Assembly: GCA_026075535.2 (NCBI GenBank)
Contig: AP026543.1
Location: 5,580,001-5,644,000 of the forward strand
Source: Tricholoma matsutake
Taxonomy: Eukaryota; Basidiomycota; Agaricomycetes; Agaricales; Tricholomataceae
Length of the DNA stretch: 64,000 nucleotides
Reading direction: 5' to 3'
The position numbers were made by a program, and so were the translations under genes. Under the pieces are notes generated by a model. It worked only from the letters and a program-made list of their open reading frames with translations. It was not told where the DNA came from and did no database searches. Positions 55,621 to 64,000 of this stretch are shown piece after piece (the stretch's first letter is position 1; each line of letters starts with the position of its first letter).

Positions 55621-58130
55621 ATGATGCACATTACCCAACCTGCACTGCCACTGCCTAATGGGATCCAAAATCATAACAATGATGATCCTTTTGCTGCTCC
55701 TGCACCTCCTCCTCAGTATCAGCATCTTCCTCCTCATTTGGCACAGCAGCTAGCTGCCCTTCCTCCTCTTCTACAGCAAGGTAGAGGTAGAGGAAGAGGA
55801 AGAGGAAGAGGCAGAGGTAGGGGCAGAGGTCTTCCAATGGTCCCACTTCCTCCTGTATGTAAAAATACATATATTTATATACATTGGATTTTAACAATTT
55901 GATTTTATAATAGCTTGCTCCTCCTCCTGTTTTTGATCCTCCAGTGGCTGCTCCTCCCATTCCTGGTCCTCCCATTCCTGTGGTTGATGCTCCTCCTCCA
56001 TTGGTATGTCGATTCTAATATTACTGTGCATGATATTAATGACTAATGCATTGTTTGTAGCCTGCCCTTCCTCCTGTTTTTGCTCCTATGCGACACTGCA
56101 GGCTGATGGGTGGATATTTTGAAGAAACACCTCTTAGCTTTTATGGTCACAGCCAATCATGAGGTGCAGTGTCTAGAAACTCTCTGACTCAATCTCAGCC
56201 TAATCCTTGACTCTGTTAGGCCCATCTGATGTGTGTTCATGACCAGTCTTCTGAGCAAAAAACTGGAGAAAATATCTTCAAGTATATAAAGAAGGAGATT
56301 GAGCATCTGTGCAGCCTTGGAGTGAAGCTGATAGGAGTAGCCAGAGATGCTAGAGGGGATGAACATAAAGGCTGACAATTGACCATGAAAGAGTACCCAT
56401 TCATGCTTATAGATTGCTGGGGTCACCAAGTACGTTGATGAAATACTGGCCCCATATCTAAGATTGAAAATTTGCATGACAGGTTCCTCTGATCCTCGTA
56501 GACTATCAGAAAGGGAATCCAGAGGTTACAAAAGTAATGGCTGAATGCAGTGAGGTTGTGAAATGGGTCAACAATCACTCATGCACTAGGAAAGTTTAAT
56601 GAAGAGCAGAAGGATATCTACAAAGGAAAAGTCTGTGGTCTGATCACTCCTACTGTCACCAGATGGACTGCTCACTGTTGTGTCTTGACATGTTTGCTGG
56701 AGACTTACAAAGCATTGGAAGTGACATCAGTGAAGCATGGCAACCAGATCATTCCAACTGTCAATCCCAAGGAAAAGGCAAAAAGGAAGATCTTACGATG
56801 TGTCTGGAATGACACATGGTGGGATAAGGTTGTCATGTAAGCCCATAGTTTTGATTAGCATCTGAATCTTGTTGAATTGGCACACCATTAGAACTCACAT
56901 TGAGCCTCTTGCTATTGCCATCAATGTCACCCAAGGTGTGAATACTTGATGTGATCATGTTGTTCTCACCCTTGACAACTTGTACCATATATACACCAAG
57001 TGCAGAATTGAGGATCACAGTCATCCTGACAGAGCCAAAGAAGATGCTGATCACTCCATTATGTCCATTTTTGACAGCATAGAGAAGCGATGGCTCAAGC
57101 TTGACCAAGATCTGTTCATTGCCTGCTTCTTCCTCAACCCATTCATCAACAGCAACAATCTCACAGTTGCTGTATTAATGGGGGTCATCAAGTGGCTGTA
57201 CCTATGAGTACTTGAATCACCAGAGTGCCCCAGTGATCTCATGTCTTAAGTTTACAACTACCACACATGTGAGGGAGTTTTTTTGGATGTGAAATGGCCT
57301 ATTTCAGGGCTTAAGGAGTCCTTGAAGGAACCAGCAAGTAGCTTCTTGTTGATGTGCATGCAGATATTCAACATGTTTCACCAGGATGGCTCAAATGATC
57401 CAATCTGTGTCTGGAAGATTTTAGATAGACAGAATCTGCTTGTCAACCTTGCAATTCTTATTCTCAGCTTTGTTCCAAATTCTGCATCAACAGAATGACT
57501 GTTCTCCAGCATGGGAGATATCAAAACCAAGAAGTGGAACAGGCTTGGTGTTCAGAAGTTACAGGATTGTGCTTTGGTCAAGGGTGAGATATGACAACTA
57601 CATGCAGCAGAAGGCACAGCCCATATTCAGCTCAAATGCAAGTTTGGCAATTCTGGCCCTACTGTCAAAGATGAAGATATTGTTCAAGCAGCCAAGTGAG
57701 ATGCCGCTGATAGAGTGAGTGAAGATAAAAATGATACTGATGATGACTTGGAGGATGAGGGTGAAGGAAGCTGCTCATTTTCTGCGATTACCCACCAGTT
57801 TGAGAAGGATGCTGAAGCAGATTCTGGGTCCAAGTTAGATGATGAAGATACTGAATTGGTGAAGGATCCTTGCTCAACAACCATGGGTCAGGTGGGCACT
57901 TCTCATTGTGATATCTTAGTCTATAATCTGACTTAATGCTATTAATAGGTGAGAGTATAATTTGGTCAGAAGACACCAATTACCATTGCAGACATGTTCA
58001 GCTGGTCTGTTGAAGCTGGGTAGGACACATTCTGGATACAAGGAGTAAGAAACTACTGCGAACAGCTGGAATTCTATGAGATGCTGAGTCAGCTGGGTCT
58101 GGATACAGAGAACAATGGACTTGGTGATGC
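55621..58130 (+). pseudogene. hAT-like transposase with introns, broken
   Basis: The first exon 55621-55854 starts MMHITQPALPLPNGIQNHNN, with LPPHLAQQLAALPP and an Arg-Gly repeat. Introns are probable at 55,855-55,913 and 56,004-56,060 (GTATGT donors, TAG acceptors, CTAAT branch words). Pieces of the hAT core follow in several frames: LIGVARDARGDEHK and MKEYPFMLIDCWGHQ (about 56,330-56,425), then CGLITPTVTRWTAHCCVL and WNDTWWDK (56,630-56,830). The C-terminal dimerisation block PNSASTE*LFSSMGDIKTKK is at about 57,475-57,535, with stops between, and an acidic tail follows at 57,715-57,936. Transposases of this family cut and paste with an RNase-H-like core. This copy cannot encode one. Confidence 0.8.
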
Positions 58131-58436
58131 TACTAATCATTCTGGACATCTCCAGACCCTTTGGAAGTCAATGACAATGGTTAGAATCACTAGATCGACA
58201 GCAATAATTTTTTGTATTTTTTTCGGTCAAATTACCCTACTGACCTATGGTAATATATGGTAGTAAAAATTTATGGATGTTGAATTATTACCCAAAAAGT
58301 AATTACCCAGGTTGTTGACAACACTGTATCATGGTACAAGATGGTGGCTTGAAGTCAGTGTGCAAACACATTATAACAGTGGTGTGATGTAAGCCATGCT
58401 TACACCCCTTTAAGAAAATGGACAGAGGGGTATGAC
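58131..58436. other. No gene recognised
   Basis: AT-rich flank of the hAT-like remnant; no terminal repeat identified. Confidence 0.4.
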
Positions 58437-58640
58437 TAGTGTTTGAAATTCTGATCTGGTCCAGTTTTTTGGCATCCCAGGAAGGCAACCACAACTGGAC
58501 TAGTTCAGGTAAATTACCAAATAAGGAAAAAAACTGGACTGGACTGATATGAACCAGTTTTTTCAGTCTTTTGCATTCTGGGACTGTGCCAGACTGGTTG
58601 CAACCAGGTTTTGGACCGGAGTTTGGTTGCAACTGGTTGC
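58437..58640 (+). repeat. Dispersed repeat, copy 2
   Basis: Begins TAGTGTTTGAAATTCTGATC and shares its start and words such as GGTTGCAACTGGT with 11,945-12,150. Confidence 0.45.
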
Positions 58641-58835
58641 CCTACCTCCCAGCTCTCTCCAGATTCAAAATTTGAGGCAATCAGTTAAGAACTGACTGAG
58701 TTATGATGAAAACAATCTGTCAATGTTTTCATTATGTTCAGATGTTCATGCAACATTATTTTTATCATAACTCAGTCAATTCTCAACTGATTTCCCTAAA
58801 GATTAGAGCAATTTGTAGCTAAAAAATGGTCCTAT

Positions 58836-59273
58836 TGATGGCAACTGACTATAAGGGCAACCTTAGCCTCTAGCAAAGGGGAATCCAAAGTTAATATATT
58901 ACTACATAGTACAGGCAATTCAGGCACACGGTCACACCTAGCAAAGAGGAATCCAAAGAGAAAACTCTAAGGAACCCTTTGCAAATGTCCAGTATATGTG
59001 AAAATAGGCAAAATCAAATAGTAGTATAAAAATAGAAAAAGCAGAGAGAAGCGCACAGATTAATGTAGATTGATTGCAGATCATGGGAAACATCAGAAGG
59101 GGACTCTGCCTCTAAATATAGAGTGTCAACATGCACACACAAGCCAAAAAAGGGAAAATAAATAATAAAATCATCAAAAATGCGAAATAGAAGGAACTAA
59201 GACCAGGAAAAATATGGGATGAATGCAGAAAATTAGAGAAATACCTAGGGCACTCTCCAGTCCCCTTAGATCA
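58836..59273 (-). repeat. 3' LTR of the outer gypsy element
   Basis: 438 bp. On the minus strand it starts TGATCTAAGGGGACTGG and ends GTTGCCATCA, TGAT...ATCA. A polypurine tract (GAGGGGGGG on the minus strand, 59,274-59,282) precedes it and the chromodomain ORF lies just upstream, so this is the 3' LTR. The partner is outside the window. Confidence 0.7.
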
Positions 59274-59311
59274 CCCCCCCTCTAGGATGCATCACCCCAA
59301 TGCATTTGAAA

Positions 59312-59642
59312 TCACATACAACCAAAGTCAGTAACTTGAATGTAATGCAGTGCAGCAGTGTGCCATCGGTAGAATTCCTTGACTAACCAAGGGGCATTCA
59401 CATTGGACTCCTCGACCCATGAGTTCTCCTCATACCCATAACCCTTCCAGTGCACCAAATACTGGAGTTTTCCTGACTCGACTTTGTACTGGGGTTCTCC
59501 CTTGATCACTGTAGGCAGCAGTGGTGGACATAAATAGCATCCTGGGAATGGATCTGGGGGAGCTGGAAGGAGTTTGACGACATGGATGACTGGGTGGAGT
59601 CTGGACATGGAGGTTGGGAGGCACAGACATGCATTCCAACAC
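59312..59642 (-). pseudogene. pol: C-terminal end of outer gypsy pol, chromodomain
   Basis: Minus-strand coding for a chromodomain (YKVESGKLQYLVHWKGYGYEE, NSWVEESNVNAPWLV) preceded by a proline-rich linker. It is cut at 59,642/59,643 by the LTR of another gypsy element, so the rest of pol lies to the right of that insertion and outside the window. Confidence 0.85.
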
Positions 59643-59804
59643 TGTAATGGTTAGTTACTAGCTTAGAACTCTATGACTTATGTTGCACCCAACAGAGCAG
59701 AGTCCAGTATATTTGGTAGCTATGTCATGTACATTGTAAATCAAGTAAAGTTGTTGTCCAAATAAATGTCAACAAAGTAGATAAACAGTTGTGTCCATTA
59801 CACA
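59643..59804 (-). repeat. 3' LTR of the inner gypsy element
   Basis: 162 bp with inverted ends (minus strand TGTGTAATGG...CCATTACA). A polypurine tract AAAGGGGGG precedes it on the minus strand (59,805-59,813). This is a very short LTR for a gypsy element. Confidence 0.8.
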
Positions 59805-59976
59805 CCCCCCTTTGAGATTGCCTCCTGGGAATCTATCCTCCAAACCTGCAGAATTGCTGAGTATGAGTACTCAGCACATTATGTGCCAGCACAGATGACA
59901 AGGGAAGAGGTGGGGTTGCAATGTTGCATGACCAGGTTTAGGCAGAGGGGGTCTGCAATGTGGATCCAGTAAGCTC

Positions 59977-61164
59977 TCAGAATGTGGCTGGGGTGCCAGC
60001 AGGGAGCCATTTCAAATCCTGGAAACACAACTTACCATGTCCTTCATTGTCTAGGTGCAGCAAGTGTTGGATCTGGGTAATATTGTGATAGGAGGGGCTC
60101 CACCAACCATCCCATTGGGGAATGGCTGAAGGAGTTCTGAGGCGATCCAACCATTTGAGGTGCTCATGATCAGTGTGGCAGTATAGTTCTTGGAAGAGTC
60201 CTGGTCGGAGGTGAGACTGATGGTTGAGGTGATGGAGGCCATAGGTGTAAGCGTGGTCAATCCACGAAGAGGGTATACTATGTGAAATCAGGTGGTCTAT
60301 AAGGCTATTGGGGGTGAGGTTCGACACTGTTTTGTTGTTGAAGGGCCAAATGGTGAGGGTGTCACCCAAACACTCGATGAAGGGTTTGTTGGGGTAAGAT
60401 ACATTCCAAATGTCGATAGCCTTGCGGTAGTAACCAGGGAGGGCTACCATGCACCCATAAACCCTCATGAAGTCTGAGTGGGCTGCAAGTGGGCGGGGAC
60501 CCAAGGCACATCCAAGTGAGTATCCAAACATGCTGTGATGATCAACTTGCATTGTGAAGTTCATAGTGACACTGTGGATGGCATTGCTACTGCCGAGCCT
60601 CCCATGGTGCATGATGTATTGAGCGACAGTGTCGATATCAAGCATTTGTTCACCAGTAACAGGTGGCAATCCTGTGCCTTAAGTTTGGTTCCAGGAGTTA
60701 CTGATGAACACATCCTCATCACAGTGGACAGGAAAGTCCTCCCATAGCTGGTGGTTGTTGGGGTGGGGCCATATTACTTTGTGTGCATATACTTCATCCT
60801 TCAGGATTTCTTGCATGGCTAGGTCCTGTAGCTCAGGTATGAAGCCGCCAGCAACACAATGGAATTTGGCCAGCAGCCTGTAGGCCTCCATGCAGTCGAT
60901 GGCCATTTCCTTGTGATCATTGATAAACTGTACCCCTCGCACAACCTTGCAGGGGTTCATAGGGAACCCTTGGGGTAGGTAAGAGTATAGGTGGTGACCA
61001 CCCTCAGTCATGTAAGGGCTGTCCAGGCAACCCTCAAAGTTGTTGGCCACAGCTGTGGTCTTGCCAGCATATACATGGTTGGACTTGACTGAATAGAATA
61101 TGTGATGGCTGAGCATCATCCAGAGCTCATTGTTGCACTCATATTTGGTGTTGACAATGACCAT
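59977..61164 (-). pseudogene. Extra 3' ORF of the inner gypsy element, unknown protein
   Basis: A single frame of about 396 codons from ATG 61164 (MVIVNTKYECNNELWMMLSH) to 59,977, interrupted by one TAA at 60,679-60,681. It lies downstream of integrase and chromodomain and upstream of the 3' LTR, on the same strand, in the place where env-like genes sit in some retroelements. I see no signal peptide, membrane segment or furin-type site, and no domain I recognise. It is rich in aromatic residues and His, with CCHC-free globular composition (WPHPNNHQLWEDFPVH, HHSMFGYSLGCALGP). It could be a captured host gene or a family-specific accessory protein. Confidence 0.6.
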
Positions 61165-62084
61165 GCCTAGTCCCTCTGGAATGTGGCCAGGTTGGCTGGC
61201 AGCATATCATTCCCGTGACACCGTGAACTCCACTTTTCTGACTTCCTTGTGTTTCTCATTGTCTTCATCGCTGGAGCTTCCTGGATCATCTGATTGGGAG
61301 TCCTCCTTTTTGTCAAGCAGTGGTGTGGCTCACTGGGTTGCACCAATGTTGGTTTCAGTGCTGAAGGGATAGCGACCACAATGGTTATAGGAGTGGGTGC
61401 TGATGTAGGTGCAGAAGCAGATATGGGGCCAGATGACGAGGGTGGTTGGGTTGACTGTTTGGCTGCAGGGGTGTTTGAACCCTTTGGTGAGTGGTCAGGT
61501 TGATATATATCATGATGGGGCCAGTGTTTGGGAACAGTGACACTGAGGACCCATAGTGCATTAGAGGGTGGCCTCAACAGTGTATGTTCTCAATGAGGGG
61601 GCAGGGACAGGGTTCTCCATCTAGGTGGTGAGCATTGACATGGTGGAGGTGAGTTCCTACATCTGGGTGGTGATTCATGGCAGCAAGGTGGTGGGGAGTT
61701 ACAATGATGTGATGGTGGTGTTATTGGTCAAGAATGATAATGGTCTCCTTGGCACAGTAGGGGTGGAAGGGGCCATTGTAGATGGCTCTCGGTCACTGCT
61801 TGCCTCAGCAAGGAGGGGGGCTGTATCTCAGAGGGTGGCTCCTGGCTACGGACCTTATGGGGCTGTTGGTCCTCATTCTTGGGGCTTTGATTAGCAGGTG
61901 AGACAGGGCGTTTGCATGAATCAGCCATCATTTGAGATGCCAAGGTCATGGCAGTTCGCTTGGATCGATTGACCTTGTTCTGAAGGCCATTGATCTTGTC
62001 AAGTAGTTGTCCTATGACTACCTGGGCCATTATGTCTTGTTGTAAGAATTCTGTGTATGCTTTGTCAATACCAATATTTCCCAA
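61165..62084 (-). pseudogene. Upstream part of the extra 3' ORF region
   Basis: Two broken frames on the same strand. One (about 62,084-61,728) has a likely coiled coil (QQDIMAQVVIGQLLDKINGL...) followed by a Ser/Pro-rich linker. The other (61,577-61,167) is Pro/Thr/Ser-rich and leads, through a frameshift, into the 396-codon frame. Neither begins with ATG as read here. Together with the next frame they suggest an original ORF of roughly 650-700 codons; this is inference. Confidence 0.45.
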
Positions 62085-62519
62085 TCATTTGATTAGTTTG
62101 TCAATGATGCCATTGGTCTCAGGGGGGGCCTGATCGTGACGATCAATGATCTGGCTGCATGGGGCATCATCAACTTCCATTGCATTAGGTGATCATTGTC
62201 TTTGCTGGTAGGTGGGTGATCTAGATCATCTGTGTTGGTGTTGTTCTGGTGAGTACTGGCTTTTTCCCCCTGCAGAGTTCACTCTGGAACTCTGCTGACT
62301 CCTTCCTATACCTCTACCTTGGCTGTCATTACTGGACATGTATGAGTACAAGCATTGCATTTTGATGGATTTGATGTAATCTGTCTTTGTTGAAAGTGAA
62401 TGGGTGTTGTGCTGTCAATGTGGGTGAGAGGAGCTGGGTTTGAAATTTTTTTTTGCAGGTTCCCATGGTCAGGCTATCTCTTCAGTTATCTAAGTTCCGT
62501 GTTTGGCTAATTGGGATGG
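62085..62519. other. Spacer between pol and the extra ORF
   Basis: About 430 bp without a recognisable reading frame; possibly the degraded start of the extra ORF. Confidence 0.4.
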
Positions 62520-62795
62520 TCATTGTACACCCTGGATTTCGAGGTATTGGTCCAAGGCTGCAAGTTCTTTGCATGAACTCATTGGTTCCCAGGTGGTGTT
62601 GCCTAATGACCATCGAACATCAAATTTGAGGTTCTTTCCTTCAGCCCATTGGTGTCCTATTAGGTCTTCAACAAACCATTCCTGATCATCTGGTGCTCTG
62701 AAGTCATAATGGTTCTGGTTGTACCCTATTGGGAAACATAGTGTTGTCATTTGCATGGTAGGGCCATAACAGTGATACATGGAAGGAGGGTACAA
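62520..62795 (-). pseudogene. pol: Chromodomain-like C-terminus of inner gypsy pol
   Basis: EWFVEDLIGHQWAEGKNLKF followed by RWSLGNTTWEPMSSC resembles the chromodomain/chromoshadow ends of fungal gypsy integrases. It follows the integrase frame after a short frame change. Confidence 0.75.
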
Positions 62796-64000
62796 TCCAT
62801 CTTGCCTGTAATGCTGTAGGTACTTCCAATGTATAAGTGGATGTCTCAGGCCTTTCTTTGAAAATTCTGTATGGTCCTATAAACTTTGGGCAAAGTCTAT
62901 GGGCCTGTCCAGTTGGCAAGTTGAGGTTCTTCATAGACAAGAAAACCAAGTCCCCTTTGGTCATCTTTGGTTCAGTAGTACGGCGGTTATTGGCATGGTG
63001 GATTTGGAATACCCATGCCTCATTAATTGCATCATGTGTATCGGCGAGGTTTTGTAGTGCTTGTCTGGCAAACTCCTTTATCCCTTTGGGTATAACATCG
63101 TCTGAATGAATCTCGTGAATCATAGAAGGTATATACCCACTATTTAGTTTGAATGGGGCATATTTGGTGGTGCCAGAGATGCTGGCATTAACTGCAAACT
63201 CCGTAAGGTCAACTTTGTCAACCCAATCCTTTTGATCGTTATAGATGATTGTGTGGAAAATTTGTCCAACATTGCAGTTGGCACATTCAGTTTGACCATC
63301 CATTTGAGGGTGGTAGGATGTAGACATCAACAATTTGGTCCCTAGTATTTTGTGGAGTTCACACCACCACTTTGAGTCCCTATCACTCACAATTGAGCTC
63401 AGGAGCCCATGCAAGTGTACAATCTCTCATCGGTAGATTCATGATAATTCTGATGCCTTTGTCTTGGTATGGACTGGTATTAAGTGTACCATGCTAGTCA
63501 TCTGGCATATAATCACCCAGAGACAATTAAAGCCTTTTGATTTGGGGAACAGTCCTATGAAGTCCATTCTGATAGAGTCCCATGGTTTGGTGGGCACAGG
63601 CAATGGGTGGAGCTTTCAGAAGGGTCTGGCATTAGACCCTTTTGCATGTTGACAAGGCTCACAGGTTCAGCAGAATTCACGGGTGTCTTTGGCCATAAGG
63701 GGCCACCAGTACCATCATCAAACATATTCTGCCATTCATTGGTCTCCAAAGTGCCCTAGTATAGTGTGGGCTTGGTCCAAAATCTGGGTAATGATGTTTC
63801 AATCACGCAGGATACATACAACCTCATTGTGATGTTGATTATTCCACCAAATGAGGTCGTCTTTGACGATGAAGTCCCAATATTCCTCTGGTTTGTCCAG
63901 GATAAGTGCAAGTAACTTATCATCTTTGTATCCAGCTCGGATTTGCTTAGTAAAATTCTCACTTCCCCAAGTTGTGGGCATGGCATTTGAAGTTTGTTCA
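62704..64000 (-). pseudogene. pol: Integrase of inner gypsy element, continues beyond window
   Basis: Right to left: a zinc-finger region with several stops (AHTILGHFGDQ, CEPCQHAKG, about 63,640-63,790); the first catalytic Asp in the block around MDFIG (about 63,550-63,600), with altered frame; then a 236-codon open frame from 63,414 with SDRDSKWWCELH, SYHPQMDGQTEC (catalytic Glu) and a C-terminal DNA-binding part (KGDLVFLSMKNLNL, KFIGPYRIFKE). RNase H, RT and the 5' end are outside the window. Confidence 0.88.

Noticed and set aside
59977..61164. An envelope gene
   Set aside because: Position fits, but no signal peptide, membrane segment or cleavage motif is visible; I leave it as unknown.

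Overview
The window looks like a fungal nuclear contig, most likely from an agaricomycete (mushroom-forming) basidiomycete. The evidence is intron-dense host genes with introns of about 45-65 bp, a fungal chitin deacetylase, a GC-kinase of fungal type, and chromodomain Ty3/gypsy, copia, LINE, Helitron, hAT and SINE sequences. I cannot name the species. Only about 7-8 kb (roughly 30.2-38 kb) is host gene space; almost all the rest is mobile DNA, mostly decayed.

Layout. 1-2.4 kb: minus-strand gag-pol of a gypsy element running off the window edge. 3.4 kb: a 17-bp minisatellite. 3.94-10.15 kb and 12.63-18.84 kb: two nearly identical 6.2-kb chromodomain gypsy elements (copies A and B) in opposite orientations. 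They enclose 2.5 kb that holds a copia gag fragment. 18.84-23.7 kb: a copia LTR remnant, then a minus-strand two-ORF LINE. 23.84-29.92 kb: a copia element with both LTRs and a 5-bp target duplication; a tRNA-derived SINE sits in its 3' LTR and a second SINE lies beside it. 30.48-37.63 kb: the host island, HIS6 (+), RPL35 (+), a STE20/GC kinase (+) and a GPI-type chitin deacetylase (-). 39-44 kb: inverted and tandem repeats without recognisable genes. 44-55.5 kb: a large mosaic of inverted repeats rich in C/G-tract arrays, with a broken Helitron Rep/helicase and a third SINE. 55.5-58.1 kb: a broken, intron-bearing hAT-like transposase. 58.8-64 kb: two nested minus-strand gypsy elements; the inner one carries about 2 kb of extra coding-like sequence between integrase/chromodomain and its 3' LTR.

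Most notable. (1) The 5-bp target duplications and the LTR variants of copies A and B are exchanged: A's left end matches B's left end, and A's right end matches B's right end. This is the signature of recombination between inverted elements that flipped the DNA between them, or of an assembly error with the same geometry. A copia LTR split across the two breakpoints agrees with it. (2) The A/B family appears to be self-primed in the Tf1/sushi manner. (3) The copia at 24 kb has a primer-binding site fitting initiator tRNA-Met anticodon-loop (half-tRNA) priming. (4) Three SINEs share a central core but have different ends. (5) The extra 3' ORF of the last gypsy element is the best candidate for something undescribed.

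The host genes have separate household roles: histidine synthesis, ribosome, polarity/cell-separation signalling and cell wall. I see no sign that they form a functional cluster. Transposons begin about 290 bp upstream of HIS6, and unspaced host sequence may resume at about 23.8 kb on the far side of the copia.
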